Under the pieces are notes generated by a model. That model was not told the origin of the DNA. It made no database searches and worked only from the letters and a program-made list of their open reading frames with translations. From the NCBI RefSeq assembly GCF_900964775.1, contig NC_041830.1:6553501-6617500 (forward strand): a DNA stretch of 64,000 nucleotides. Reading direction: 5' to 3'. The DNA comes from Scleropages formosus. Lineage: Eukaryota > Chordata > Actinopteri > Osteoglossiformes > Osteoglossidae. Every line of letters begins with the position of its first letter. Position 1 is the first letter of the stretch. Positions 13,001 to 24,758 of the stretch are shown in pieces. The position numbers and the translations under genes were made by a program.

Positions 13001-13553
13001 AAATTATTTATAACACGTGTCGTGTATGTGTAATAATGTATTGTGGCCCGTAATTATAAGTAGTTAATAATGAAAATTATCAGTCTTTCAGGACGAAATT
13101 AACTGATGCGAGTAAGTTTGCCTGGAGATGGTATCCTCTTCCATTTCTCTTTTTGTTTTTTCCCTAGTTTTATTCTTTTATTCTCTGTTAATGAGCACAG
13201 TGGAGCACAGTGAAGCACCAGGGGTGGACACTAGAAAAAAGAAATCGAAGTGAATAAGGAAGAACAGCGCATGAAGAAGGACTTGCACATATTGTGTGGA
13301 GCGACGTGTTTTTAAACGAAGTACGGACAAAAATGCAAAGGAACCGACACTGACTGCTGCCACTTCCGGTTCCCTAATAATTACCGCGGCCCTTCAGCAG
13401 AGCACTGCTGTCCAGACCGAGGTCGTCCGAGGAGGTGTCCGTGAGCGCCGAGATGGTGAAGAGTAGGACAGACGCGGCGATCGCCACCGCGACCCCGCAG
13501 CTCAGCTGGACGAAGAAACCCTGCGCGAGTTTCCCTGCCACGATTCCGCACAT
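10097..13553 (-). CDS. rhbdd2: Rhomboid domain-containing protein 2 (inactive rhomboid), complete
   Basis: Exons on the complement: 13553-13385, 12076-11638, 10867-10736, 10487-10097. Together they make 1131 nt, 376 aa (human about 364). The start MCGIVAGKLAQGFF opens the first membrane segment. Exon 2 carries the family hallmark HKLFTYSFIHENI...LERSVGTVRF and several hydrophobic helices. Exon 4 begins CKPVPGSYPVQ, closely matching human RHBDD2. The protein is a multi-pass Golgi/ER membrane protein. Where active rhomboids have GxSG it has GLIP, and TM6 has N instead of the catalytic His, so it should lack protease activity. The cytoplasmic tail holds a histidine-rich stretch (10307-10378). 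The exon 2 donor (GTAAAG after ATGGTTAT) was chosen because it fits phase; an earlier GTAAAC donor would break the frame. Tail-to-tail with por, head-to-head with taf15. Confidence 0.93.
10971..11116 (+). repeat. Repeated segment in rhbdd2 intron 2 (copy 2)
   Basis: Direct-orientation partner of 8232-8393, 2.7 kb away. Shared landmarks are TTATTCTG.ACCAG.AACT, CTCAACAAT, GAGTGC.TT and TTTAACAACAAAGT. It lies just upstream (gene orientation) of rhbdd2 coding exon 3. Confidence 0.6.
11355..11564 (-). repeat. Family S SINE, copy 2 (rhbdd2 intron 2)
   Basis: Same head, body and tail as the copy at 9215, in reverse orientation and slightly more diverged. Flanking 13-bp duplication atgaagtgaatac at 11342-11354 and 11565-11577. 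Confidence 0.9.
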
Positions 13554-14128
13554 CCTTCACGAAAATAAGACCTCAACCAACGTGACCAGCAACAGCGCTT
13601 AAAGTTTCCCCACTGAGAGGCGCCTAAACACTGTCTTCGCTAAAAAGCCGACCGCGGATAAAAATTAAAAGTGTTAAGAGCACAAACATCTTCCAAAACA
13701 CTGCAAAGCGCCATGACTCTTCGTGACAGTCCGACTTTGCTTCCGCCTTTCCGATTCCTTCACTTTAGCGACATCTACTGGTGAATTGAAAAATCACACC
13801 GATGTCCACCGGAAAGACGTTGGAATGGAGACGAGATTTTAACAGATTAATACCGCGTAAGAATATCTAATGAGAAAAAGATGACGGAACATTAATGGAA
13901 ATAGGACGAAAGATTAATAGGTCAAAATTACCACCACCCCTACTACTATCAATAATAATAATAATATGTAATGAAAAAACGTTATGGAACATTATTGGAA
14001 ATAGGACGAGGTTTTAATGCAATGCAATACTACTAGCATTACTATCATTAACCCTTAATAGTGATGTGCAGAATTCTATACTTTCAATCAGCAGAGGAGT
14101 CCAAGCAGAAAGTATGTCTGTAGAGGGA

Positions 14129-14134
14129 GTCTCT

Positions 14135-14185
<51 letters not shown>

Positions 14186-14202
14186 GAGCCCACCCAGGGA
14201 CG
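14129..14202 (+). tRNA. tRNA-Asn (anticodon GTT)
   Basis: 74 nt. The acceptor stem GTCTCTG pairs with CAGGGAC (one G-U), followed by discriminator G. The D arm contains the A box TGGCGCAATCGGTTAGCG. The anticodon arm TTCGGCTGTTAACCGAA has loop CTGTTAA with anticodon GTT, and the T arm contains B box GGTTCGAGCC. A T4 Pol III terminator follows about 10 nt later (14213). It looks intact and functional, and has no intron. Confidence 0.97.
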
Positions 14203-14351
14203 CATACCTTGATTTTCTACTCTTTCTAACGTACGTACTCAACAAGATCTAGGGCTCTAGAGAGCTTTTCATCCAGCCGAGCTAAATGAGCAATAAATAC
14301 CGAGAGCTTAACCGGCTTTAAATTGCAATGCGCAACTATATATAATAGTTT

Positions 14352-14433
14352 TGCTATGGAGGACTTGAACCCACGATCTCGGTTTGCAGGAGATCAAACA
14401 AGAAGCCGTAACCTGCTTACACCATATCCTCGC
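14352..14433 (-). pseudogene. tRNA-like remnant, isotype unclear
   Basis: On the - strand there is an A-box-like TGGTGTAAGCAGG, a possible anticodon stem GATCTC/GAGATC and a B-box-like GGGTTCAAGTCC. The acceptor and T stems do not pair well. It could be a decayed tRNA gene or the head of an old SINE. It lies 150 bp from the intact tRNA-Asn. Confidence 0.3.
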
Positions 14434-15170
14434 CTTTAATGGAATTGCCGCTGTGTCATATCGTCACAGAAAGTTGATGTAGTTGACACCGTTTTTACGC
14501 TGGTTTGGACAGTACTGTCCAGGAGCACCGTGGCTTCGCCGGTCAACAGAACACGTTTTCGGAGCGGATTGCATTTTCTGTGTCGTTATTCCTCCCAACC
14601 ATACGAGGTCGCTGTTGTAAAGAGGCACTTCACCAGAAATAGAGCTTAAAACGGATGGGCTCTAGTTCTGAAATCTTCACATTTACAATTTAAATGTAGT
14701 TAGATAGACATATATTTTACATGTAGGCATTTAAACAATAAATGTTTCTCATAATGTGGTAATATTTCTGTATTTTACTCGTTTTACTGAACGTCACGGA
14801 GTTGGGAAGATCATCACGTGTGTGGCGTACAAGAAGTGGACGCTTGAGAGTGTACCACTACACAACAGTAATAGGGGGGACACATTCCGAGCAAAATCCA
14901 TTTCCTAAGTTTTTTTTAGCTAAAACTGGTGGTGCAGTAATAAAAATATAGATTAAAAACCATTATAAAAACAATAAAATTAAATTAAAATTAAGATTGT
15001 ACCACCGTCTTTTGCATAATATATTCCCCGCTGCTTTGGTACATTCCCCTCACAGGTCAGAGTTGATCACGTTCGTTCTGTGGTGGTGTTTTTTTTTTTT
15101 GAGCCCGAGCTTATTTTTCACGTTTTAACTCTTCCAAAGGACATATACTGGTTTTATAAAGAGCACAAGA

Positions 15171-15877
15171 ATGTCGTCCGGTAAGAATTTTATTGAGTTA
15201 TTGACTTTGTATGTGTTCGTGATGTTTATGTGAAAGTGTAACAAAGAAAGTTCTGACTAGTCGTGTCAGCTGCGCTGCGCATACAGGCGCGAGACGCCGG
15301 TAACTATTTATTTAACAGCGTCCATTGTGCTCTTTCTTTACTTGTTCAGTAAAAATCAAAAAAATCCAGCTTTGCACTTGTGACACGGGACGTGGCCTTA
15401 TTTAGTGCCTCCGCTTTCGGGTAGTCACTGTAGAAACGAGTTTATGCTGCTACAGTGAGTGATGTGCGCCGCCATTTTTTGTCGAGCACATTTGCGATTG
15501 TGGTGGGGAGAGGAGGCCCAGCCTTTCGAGCTTCCGTGGCACAGCGAGTAGTGCTGCTGTCTCACAGCGCCTGGATGGTGCGAGAGGACGTGGGTTCGAC
15601 CCCCACTGACTGAGTGTGTGGAGTTTGCATCACCTTCTCCCCGTGCCTGCGTGGGAGTGCTCCGGTTTCCTCCCACATTCCAAAGACATGCTGTTCAGAT
15701 TCGCGCAGAGAGAGTGTGTTCCACTGATGTGTGGATGAGTGACCCGGTGTAAGTAGTGTATCTAGCAGTGTAGGTGTGCATAAAGTGTGTGGGCTCATAA
15801 CACCACATAGAGTTCATTGGAAGTCGCTTTGAGAAAAACTAATGTAGATGAATGTTTCTTTATCTGCGACTGTTAAT

Positions 15878-15910
<33 letters not shown>

Positions 15911-18900
15911 TTTCAGAACCGCTTGTCCCATACAGGGTCACGGGGAACCGGAGCCAACCCGGTAACACAGGGCGTAAGGCCGGAGGGGGAGGGGACACAC
16001 CCAGGACGGGACGCCAGTCCGTCGCAAGGCACCCCAAGTGGGACTCGAACCCTAGACCCACCGGAGAGCAGGACTGTGGTCCAACCCACTGCGCCACCGC
16101 ACCCCCACTGTTAATCACTTTAAGCCTTTTAGTGTGCAGCCAATCGTCTTTACGTAAAGATCCCCACGAGACCGTTGTGATAGGAATGGCGCAGAACACT
16201 AAGCATGGATTAAGAAGCACACTTCTTTCCCCTTAACTAATGTAATGAGATGTAAGATCCTTGTCGAAAATGTCTCATCAATTTCTCTTACAGATTCTGG
16301 GTATGGTCAGCCCGGTGCACAGCAGAGGTAAGCGTGGAAACTGGCGCCAAAAATTGCTGCGCTCTGCTTCAGTGTGTGGGTGCATGAATCTGAATATGTA
16401 TAAATGAATAAATGTAAAATTTAAATAGATCTGCCAAGCAGCTGCTACCTGTTACAGTGACCAGTGTTACCCCGTGGCCAGTGCTTCTGGTTGCTGTTTA
16501 AGCCTGTCATATCAGTTTTTTTCCTCTCTGCTGCGTTTGTTAACATTTATATATTTTATATTAGGTGGTGTAAATTGAGAAAAGAGCTTGTTTTGAGTTT
16601 TTTATTTTGAGGAGAGTTTCTGTTAATCTGTGTTGGTACACTCCTCTGTAATTGCTTCTCTTTCAGCTTTTCTTATGGCGCACCTCCGTCGCAGGGCTAC
16701 CAACAAAGTGAACAGGTAGGGTCTCCTAACGGCTGTTAAAGTCAGGATATCTGCACCATTTGCTTGCATCTGAATGAGAATCCTTTAAAACATTCTGTGT
16801 AGTTCCTGAGTTAGTAATCCAGTGGAACACGGAAGTGGTTGCTTTTTATTTTAGCATAGAACGTGACAAAGAAGGAAATATTTGACTTGATATGTTTTTT
16901 TTTATTGCAGAGTTATGGCCAGGGAAGCCATGGGTCTTCATATGGTGGACAGAGCTATGGTTCAGGTTATGGACAGCAAGGTATGTGTAGGTTACCTGGT
17001 GTTAAAAAGAATTGCTCTTTACATTTCTTTCTCTTTATATGCTTTGCTAGAAGGAAATGTACAGCCCAGAGTAAACAAAAGTGCATTTCACAGCAGATAA
17101 AGAGCTTTAGATGCAGATATGCAGTTGTTGCATCATAGTTTCTTTGTCAAATACCAAATTTAAAGGCTGCTCTGTCTGTTGTGTGATTGTGATTGTGTTT
17201 GTGTTTGACGTGGTTGTTCGTGCCTTTTTAAAAATCTTTCTACCCTCTTCTTTCTTTAGGGGCTAGCTATGGGCAGACCAGTCAGAGTTATTCTTCTGCT
17301 GGCTTTGGGCAGCAGTCTCAGCAAGGATATGGCAGCTATGGGCAGCAGAGCACTGACAGTTCAGGCAGGTAAGAGCCATTCCAGGTGCTATTATGGTGAA
17401 AAGAGAGATCAAGACTAATGTAAATGTAGTCTTTCTTTAGATGTTATTGTATGGTGAAATTTCATCTTTGTTTCCAATTTTTTGTCAAACCTTTATGCTT
17501 TTGATTTTAAATGCAAAAGAATTGCCCATGGATTAATTTCTTGTTTTATTGTATTTGTATGAGTTTAGAGAACTTTGTTTGTTTTCTAATTACCTCATCA
17601 AAGGTATGGATCCAAGCCATCTTACAGCGATCAAGGATCCTATGGACAGTCCCAAGGAGGTTATGGGAGGCACTATGATGGTTGTATTTAAGTTTTTTGT
17701 TGATTTGTCAAATGGTGTCTGGCTTAGTTCATATTTTGATAGTTTATTCTGTTTCATGTTTAAATTAATCTGCTAACAGATTCAGAGCCTCTATATATGT
17801 ATTACTTTGAGCTGTGAGTCTGTAGGAGTATTTTGGATTTCGTCTTTTACTTACCATGTCTCTCTATTCTCAGATGACAATGGTCAGGAGATGAGGCGAT
17901 ATGGCGGTGATGACCGCAATGATGGGTACCGAGGCAGAGGACGTGGGGGGTATGACTTCGATGGAAGAGGTGGCCCAACTGGCATGGGGTGAGTTTGTGT
18001 GCTTTCACTTCACCTGAGGTATTAGTGTAACATTTGTGTGCCAAACAGTAGCAGACAGTTCTTACTCTGTCCTCAAGATGACCATCTATGGACACATTAC
18101 TAATGATGCTTTCCAGTCCAGAGTTTTCCAGACCAGTAGTTGTATGTTACAGCCCAGTTCTGAAAAATTTTCATTGGTTTTAAAAGTCCAGCATTAATGG
18201 TATTTAAAAAAAAAAAAAAAAATCAAAATAATTAGTGCTTAATATTTTTAACTACTTTATTTTTTTACTGTATGCACAGTAGCATTTTATGAAATATCAG
18301 GATTGTCGCAGTGTATGAATGCATCGTTCTCCTAGTATTTTCCACTGTACATACTGAATGTGATAAAAGCAGCTAAAGTGATTTTTTTCCCCCCCCCCTA
18401 TTAACACAAATCTCGTACTTGCATTGTTATTGATGCAGTTTGTATCGTTATTTCTGTTATTAGGAGGAGACACATGTAGATTCATTTTTGTATATACATT
18501 TCAGATCAATCTAATCTTTATTTGCTAAGCATTCCTGTCCAAAGGGATTTCCTCTGTCTGCCATTGGTATCACTGAGCTTAGTCTACAATGCATGAAGAG
18601 CTTTGGTTCGGTAAGACCTGTGTGGAAATCTTACTTTTCACATTTCGCGCGGAGGGAGCTCAAACACCATGCCAATTCCTTCTCTCTACCCCTCCTCCTC
18701 CATAGTTCCCTGCTGCAAGTTTTAATGTTCTTTATATACACTGTCCAAACGATGACCAAATCATTAACCTGATGGAAGTGGTCAGTGTTATTGGTTCAGG
18801 TTCATGGTTTTTGAATATTTGTAGGAAAATGGTTTTAAACTGAAATTCTGGCATTCTAGCCGCAAACGATACCTGTCCTTTACGTCACTTGGAAAAAAAC

Positions 18901-21900
18901 TAATATATTTGAACAATTTACAAGATTATTTTTCACCGTTCACATGTCTGCGGGCTGTCATCAAGAGGCTCCCCATCCTCCTGAAACTATAGGGCTTTTT
19001 CTTTGCCTTTTTACACAAAAATCATTTGTGGGGCATCGTGTACTGGGTTGAATCCAAGCACTGAATATCTAAATATCAAGGTCTGGGCATATAACTTGTC
19101 TTGTTTTCTTTGGAATTCAGTGTATGCATGTTAACGTGATTTACATTTTATGCTACAGGTTTGAAAGTCAATGACATTAAACTTGGACCTCTGCTATTGA
19201 ATCTCAGTAATTAAAGTGGAAAAATGTAAGATTTGCAGCTGTTAATATTAAGTGCTGCAGTGATTTTTAAACTAGTACCTTGCTAAAAATGAGACTTTGG
19301 GCCAAAGCTCATTCTCCATTCCTTTGATTGGGCATCATGCATTCTTAAACCTTTTGAAAAATCAAAGGCATCCAATAGCAGCAGGATTCACTGGATCTGC
19401 ATCTGACAGATAGAGAATTGTATTGTCTGCCTAATCTCTCACTGCGTCAAGTGTTTTCCTAAGGCCTGGCGCACAGTTCGTTCCTGTAAAAGTGACTCTC
19501 ACCTTTACAATAAAGTGGTGAACTGCACACTGATCAGGGCAGAAATAGCGCTTTGGGCTCAGTCTGACAAAGGAAGGCCGTCATTTCTTCAATTTTCCCT
19601 CTGCAGCGGTGGTGACCGTGGTGGCTTCAAAAATTATGGTGGTAAGTCATGAGCATTGGTCTGGTTTCAGTGGATATTCTGTGATGGCAAAAAGAACAAC
19701 GCAAAAAAAAAAACACCATTTAACTGTCCGAACCAAAGGCAGTCAGGCTGTTTGGGTAATGCACTCTCCTCTCGTGTAATGCCCTTATTTCCCTCTCCAC
19801 CCTTTCTGAATTGTAAATGTGTTGAAATTGACCTCAAAGGTGCTGTTGCATGGTGAGGCCGCAGTGCAACACTGACATCTTCTTCAGAGAGTAAAAGTGG
19901 GGACACGTCATAAAGGAGGAACTTGACATATTTGACGAGTCTTTGTGGTTTGAACTAGTTAAAGATTTTGTACTAATATTGCAAAGGTGTGCCAGAAATT
20001 TATTTATTTTTTTCTTTCCCCCCCCCTGCGGTCTTAAGAAAACTGTGCACATATGTCTTAACCTGTCTGTTAAGCAATCAAATTAAAGGTGTTGAGGGAT
20101 GAAGTTTAGGCAAATATTGAAATCCTATTTTTAGTTCTAGACTTGTTTTTTAATTTCTTTTACGTTGCTGTCTTTCAGGCCCCAGGGATGATGGCCCACG
20201 ATATGATTCAGGTGATTTCTGTAGTAAGATTGTATATTACAGGAGAATGAAACATCTAACTTTTGTTTTTCTCTAAAGTTGCATTTTAAAATTCCTTAGT
20301 ATACAAACCTGTAAAAATTTTTTTGCCCATTCATACAACTAAGTAATTTTTTTTTTACTGGGGCAATTCAGCGTAATTGCTTTGGTCAAGGATTGGCAAG
20401 GATATTGCACTAATATTTTCCAGACCCATTTCTCCCAAGATCTCTCCAGCTCATGTACGATGTAAATGTTCATGCATCGTAACTTCATGAGCTTCACCAG
20501 CTAAAGCCTTTATTCAGCCACTACTCCAGCATTGTTTTTGCTTGCTTGTGTATCTTATAATATTATTAAAAAAAAATGGTAGGAGGGTATCAGGATTTGT
20601 CTGTCCTGTGTTTTATGCACCTACTTGAACGATGAACCTCTGTGCAGCAAGTGGTAGGCAACAAATTAGGTTTACTTGAGTCACATGTCTGCAACTACAG
20701 TATGTCTCTTTCTCTTAATGTAATGCATAAATTGTACTTTTGCTGAGGCGTATGTCGCTTTGGACAAAAGTGTCTGTTAAATGAATACATGTAAATGGAA
20801 GTTACAGCTTACCATTTGCCATTATGACCTTCCTCTAAAATGATCTTTAATTTGTTGGCAGGTGGGGATCAGGACAACTCTGATAACAACACTATATTTG
20901 TCCAAGGACTTGGGGAAGATGTTTCTACTCATGAGGTTGCAGAGTTCTTCAAACAAATTGGCATAATTAAGGTAAGGAATGCTGATGCATTTAGAAGTCT
21001 ATAGTCACACGATACAGATGGGGTAGGACTAGATCTTCAAAATGTTGGGATGCTGCCTCTGAATCTTAATATCATGCTTGCTTTTAGGTGAACAAGAAGA
21101 CAGGCATGCCTATGATTAATCTCTACACTGACAAAGCCACTGGAAGACCAAAAGGAGAAGCCACCGTTTCCTTTGATGATCCTCCATCGGCCAAAGCTGC
21201 CATTGACTGGTTTGATGGTGAGGGTCATTTTGAGTTGGATCCTTATTTAAATGGAAATGTGATTTCATATATTTACTCATGGGCTTTGTTCTTTAAAGGG
21301 AAGGAATTTAATGGCAGACCTATAAAGGTGTCGTTTGCAACTCGAAGAGCCGAGTTCATGCAGAGAGGTGGAAGAAGCCGAGGAGGTAGCACATTTGAGT
21401 TTTACACTTAGTCTGCTTGTCAAACAGGGTTGAAATGGCACATGAAGAACTTGTGTAACAGTTGTAGGGTAAATAACATGTATTTAATAGGGAATCAGAT
21501 GGTGTACCTTCTAAATTATTGTTTCTTAAGATTGGTAATGATATGTTTGTTCTTGCTCCAGGGTACAGAGGTGGCGGTCGTGGAGGTTTTGGCAGAGGTC
21601 TGTCATTTGACATGAAAGGTGGAGATTGGCCGTGCCCTAATAGGTGAGGGGAAGTGTTTTACAAAACTGTGATGCATCACAACCAGAAGTGGGCTGGGTA
21701 GTCGAAAACAACGCTCAAATTAAAATGCTGTTACATTTGAGAAATTACTCTAAGGATATTTGTTTTAAAAAAAAAAAAAGGTAATTGTTTTCATTCAAAT
21801 TAGGCTCTTTGAGGTTCAGCACATTATTACCAGCTTAAATATACAATAAAATAATGGTAAAAATATGTCCGCATGTTTTCTGTATAATACTTGATATTTT

Positions 21901-23483
21901 CAATTGGACTAATCAAATAAAACAAATAGACTAGTTTGCTAGGTATTTCTATGAACCACTGCAGTATGTTTTTCACCCTCTACTATTAACCTTTTATTTA
22001 TCACATATAGGACATATACACATTAAACTAAACATTCAGCTCTGAATGCCCTGGACACACCCAGGGCGAGATGCCAGTCTCTCGCGAGGCACCCCGAGTG
22101 GGGCTTGAACCCCAGACCCGCCACACAGGAGGCAGAGGCCGAACCACTATGCCACCGCACCCTCCTTTTATTTATTGCGTAAATGATAATTTGAAAGTGG
22201 CTTGAAGCTGATGAACGCTGGCCATTTTTATGGGAATAATGGAACAATGACATTGAATAAAGGGCTGTGGAGATTACACTTTATTTTTGATAAGTTTAAT
22301 TTTAAATGAATGTAACTCAAGGTTTGTGCTGCAGTGTAATGAGGGATGGAAGTGTTTGGATGCATTTTTAATGTATTTATTATAGGTTTTTATATTTTCT
22401 GTTGTGTACTCAATATTTATGATAACCGTCAGGTTCTGTAAATTGAATTTGTGTGTCTTATGAGGTAGTATGTATGCCCACTGTAGAATTCTCAGCACCC
22501 AAACTTAGTTCTTTAGTAGAGTTCAGAAGTACATCTTTTAGATGTTTCTACTTCAGAATATCTGTGTACTAGCATTGCTGACAGCACACTATGTAGTGTA
22601 CAAGACACACACACAGCATTTTAATAAGCATCATTTAATCATTTTAAAAAATTCTGTATAAATTTAAACAAAAATGGTCACAAACTTTGAAAAGCGGATT
22701 CTTCATAAATGTTTTTTGAACACAAGTAAAGGTAGATTAACTTATTAGTACTATTTAGTACCTCTGGTCACAATGGTGTGATGCTGTCTTTAGAGTTGTG
22801 GTACACATTCTTCATTCTTTGTACTTGTTTTCTATCCCGTCGAGTAGTTTGATAAAGATTAACCTTTTTTTTTTTTTTTTCTAGTTCTTGTGGTAATATG
22901 AACTTTGCCAGAAGGACAGAGTGCAACAAGTGTGGAGCACCCAAACCTGGTGATTCCTTTGGAGGTACCTGCCATTATTAAACTTCTTTCTTTCATCTCT
23001 TGAAGTGTGTTTATTGGTTTTGAAGTAATACCTTTTTCCCCCCCTCTTTTTAGATAATGGTGGACGAGGAGGATTTGGGGGTGACAGAGGTGGGTTTAGG
23101 GGCCGTGGAGGATTCCGCGGTGGTGATCGTGGTGGGTATGGTGGCGGACATGGTGGTAGTGATCGCGGAGGCTATAACAGCTACAAGATGGGAGGACGGT
23201 AAGATACATCTATACGTTTATTTTTGTAGGGATTTTACCTACGCTTGAAGTGTAATGGAATTTTGAATTGTTTGAAGACTGCCATCAGAGGGCACTGTTG
23301 ATTTAAAAACATTTTCCTACTACTTTTAAATCTGTTTTACAGGAATTTCAATCCTGATATAAATAGTTATGGCAAAGGGTCTTGAGTTAGTAAGAATTTT
23401 TTTTTGTTTTGGGAAAGTTGAACTTACTTTTCTTTCTTGACAGTGGCGATCACAGAGATGACAGAAGGGATAGACCATACTGA
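15171..23483 (+). CDS. taf15: TATA-binding protein-associated factor 15 (FET family), complete
   Basis: Sixteen coding exons: 15171-15180, 16294-16327, 16667-16715, 16911-16980, 17260-17368, 17604-17680, 17874-17988, 19607-19641, 20179-20211, 20862-20971, 21088-21217, 21299-21385, 21562-21643, 22885-22964, 23054-23198, 23444-23483. Together 1206 nt, 401 aa. FET proteins bind RNA and associate with TFIID and Pol II in the nucleus. Order: a Tyr/Gln/Gly/Ser prion-like N-terminus with [G/S]Y[G/S] repeats (about residues 1-115); an RGG stretch; an RRM ([21 protein letters not shown] through SFATRRAEF); a RanBP2-type zinc finger ([27 protein letters not shown]); a second RGG block; and C-terminal RRDRPY, matching the FET-type PY nuclear localisation signal. 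CGNMNFARR and linkage to mmp28 favour TAF15 over FUS or EWSR1. It is much shorter than human TAF15 (about 590 aa), with few YGGDRGG repeats. Confidence 0.95.
15530..15856 (+). repeat. Family V SINE, forward copy (taf15 intron 1)
   Basis: tRNA-like head GGCACAGCGAGTAGTGCTGC with B box GTGGGTTCGACCC. The V-like central block (TTTCCTCCCACATTCCAAAG) follows, then the middle (GTTCCACTGATGTGTGGATGAGTGACCC), and the tail AAGTCGCTTTGAGAAAAACTAATG. A family S SINE is inserted about 20 bp beyond its end. Confidence 0.88.
15879..16106 (-). repeat. Family S SINE, copy 3 (taf15 intron 1)
   Basis: Complete reverse copy with a (CA)12-13 run marking its 3' tail. Flanked by the 10-bp duplication actgttaatc (15869-15878 and 16107-16116). 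Little divergence from copies at 40320 and 54441. Confidence 0.93.
19607..19641 (+). promoter_or_regulatory. taf15: 35-nt taf15 exon, candidate autoregulatory exon
   Basis: This exon encodes [12 protein letters not shown] and is followed by a 33-nt exon ([11 protein letters not shown]). Size and sequence match FUS exons 7 and 8. The upstream intron (17989-19606, 1.6 kb) is the longest inside the gene's coding region and has no recognisable transposon. In FUS, exon 7 skipping or retention of its flanking introns is a known negative-feedback mechanism. Here skipping 35 nt would shift the frame. Regulation in this gene is inferred by homology. Confidence 0.45.
20740..20798 (+). repeat. SINE 3' tail fragment (taf15 intron)
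   Basis: TGTCGCTTTGGACAAAAGTGTCTGTTAAATGAATACATGTAA has the family V/L tail layout, including the short hairpin. The 5' part has decayed beyond recognition. Confidence 0.5.
22048..22166 (-). repeat. Family S SINE, truncated copy (taf15 intron)
   Basis: Head and first half of the family S element in reverse orientation (GGCACCCCGAGTGGGGCTTGAACCCC and GCCACCGCACCCTCC). The 3' half is missing. More diverged than the other copies, so older or derived from a different subfamily. Confidence 0.75.
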
Positions 23484-23741
23484 GCATCCCTACGAGTGCC
23501 ATTCCACTGGAGGACTGACCTGCATTTCCATACTTGGCTTTGTTTGTCTGAACTGCTCCTATCCTGTCCCAAGAACAACTCTTCTGTGCAGCTAATGTGA
23601 ATCTGAATAAGGGCACCTAGTGTCAAAGACTTCAGTTTTGTCTTTTTTTTTTTTTTCCCCCCTATTCTTCGTATATGAAAACATGGACAGCAATGTTGAT
23701 TTGTAAAATATTGCATTGCCAAATGACTGTTTTGTAAAATT

Positions 23742-23747
23742 AATAAA
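23742..23747 (+). terminator. taf15: taf15 poly(A) signal
   Basis: AATAAA lies 259 bp after the taf15 stop codon, in a TTAATAAAGTGTTTT context. It gives a short 3' UTR of about 280 nt. No other good signal is nearer. Confidence 0.75.
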
Positions 23748-23934
23748 GTGTTTTACTTATGAGCAGTCTTATGTTGTTAAAGGCTTTGTAAGGGGGTTCC
23801 ATTTTATTTAGTTGCATGACCGTCGGTCTATCAGTTTGTCTTCTCACAGTGCAAATGTTTAATTTCTTAACTCAAATGTTACTTTTACAAATCTATGTTT
23901 TCAGTTTCTTTTGAATTTGACATTTTTGACATTT

Positions 23935-24092
23935 GAAGGTTGCAAGGTTTGATCCCCACGTCAGGCTGTGGTACCTTGGCTTGAGGAACGTATTTAGCCA
24001 CAATTATTCCACTAAAATTACTCCTTTTATAAACGGGTGCGTAACTAACCTCAACATTTCGAGAAAAGCGCCAGCTAAATGAATAAAATACA
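23935..24092 (+). repeat. Diverged family L SINE (taf15-mmp28 intergenic)
   Basis: Recognisable by GAAGGTTGCAAGGTTTGATCC (B box), ATTATTCCACTAAAATTACTCC and the tail CGAGAAAAGCGCCAGCTAAATGAATAAAATACAAATGTAA. The rest of the 23760-24480 interval holds poly(A)/poly(T) runs (24216-24230, 24365-24397) and no gene I can see. Confidence 0.65.
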
Positions 24093-24363
24093 AATGTAAA
24101 ACGCCTCTGCAAAACCAGAACATAGATGGTGGACATGAAACGACAGCAGCGCTCGCGTGAAGTTCTCACTTGTGTAAATACGTTGCAAAATTCTAACTTT
24201 GAACGTTGTTTATTAAAAAAAAAAAAAAACTTTTTTTCTTATTTTTTTAACTATGTTAGGGCGTGTATTGTTTTACGTGAGTCTGTTGTGCACTGGCCGT
24301 GTGTCATGGTGGTGTCCAAGACAAATTTCCCTGGAAAAGGGACTCTATTCTATTTTAGAATAC

Positions 24364-24396
<33 letters not shown>

Positions 24397-24479
24397 CTTC
24401 GACGGTGCACGACTATGGGATTACAGCACGTTTCGTGGGAGATGCTGTGAAGTAAATTTAACGGGAAGCAAGTGAAGTG

Positions 24480-24758
24480 TTTTCCCTCCTTATCGGGGCA
24501 GGCGGTCCCGCCCGGTCCCGCCCTAGGGCTCCGCCGTACGGCTCCATGGCGAGTCAGAGCTGCTTGAGGCGCTTTCACAGGAGGGACTCGACAGTTAGCA
24601 GGACTCGGGCTCGGAGTCACACCCGACCCCGGCGTCGCCTGTCTGCGTGGGCCGCGCTAGGGCTCCGAGTCTGAGTCTGAAGCCGCGTCGCGGCTTCCAC
24701 TATGCCCGTCCTCCACGATTATTAAGTGGCGCCCGTTCGTTCCGCAGGCAGCAGGAGG
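24480..24758 (+). promoter_or_regulatory. mmp28: CpG-rich probable mmp28 promoter and 5' UTR
   Basis: GC- and CpG-rich block with repeated CCCGCC/GTCCCGCCC motifs (possible Sp/KLF GC boxes, 24506-24530) just before the mmp28 start codon. It contrasts sharply with the AT-rich flanks. No TATA box is evident. Inferred from composition and position. Confidence 0.5.

Larger units (their letters stand above)
13554..15170. promoter_or_regulatory. Divergent promoter interval between rhbdd2 and taf15
   Basis: 1.6 kb separates the start codons of two genes transcribed away from each other. Relatively CpG-rich sequence lies near both starts (about 13390-13760 and 15230-15300). A pyrimidine-rich run (TTTTTTTTTT near 15093) lies about 70 bp upstream of the taf15 ATG. 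I see no clear TATA box for either gene. The middle holds the tRNA gene and a tRNA-like remnant. The promoter function is inferred from gene layout. Confidence 0.55.
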
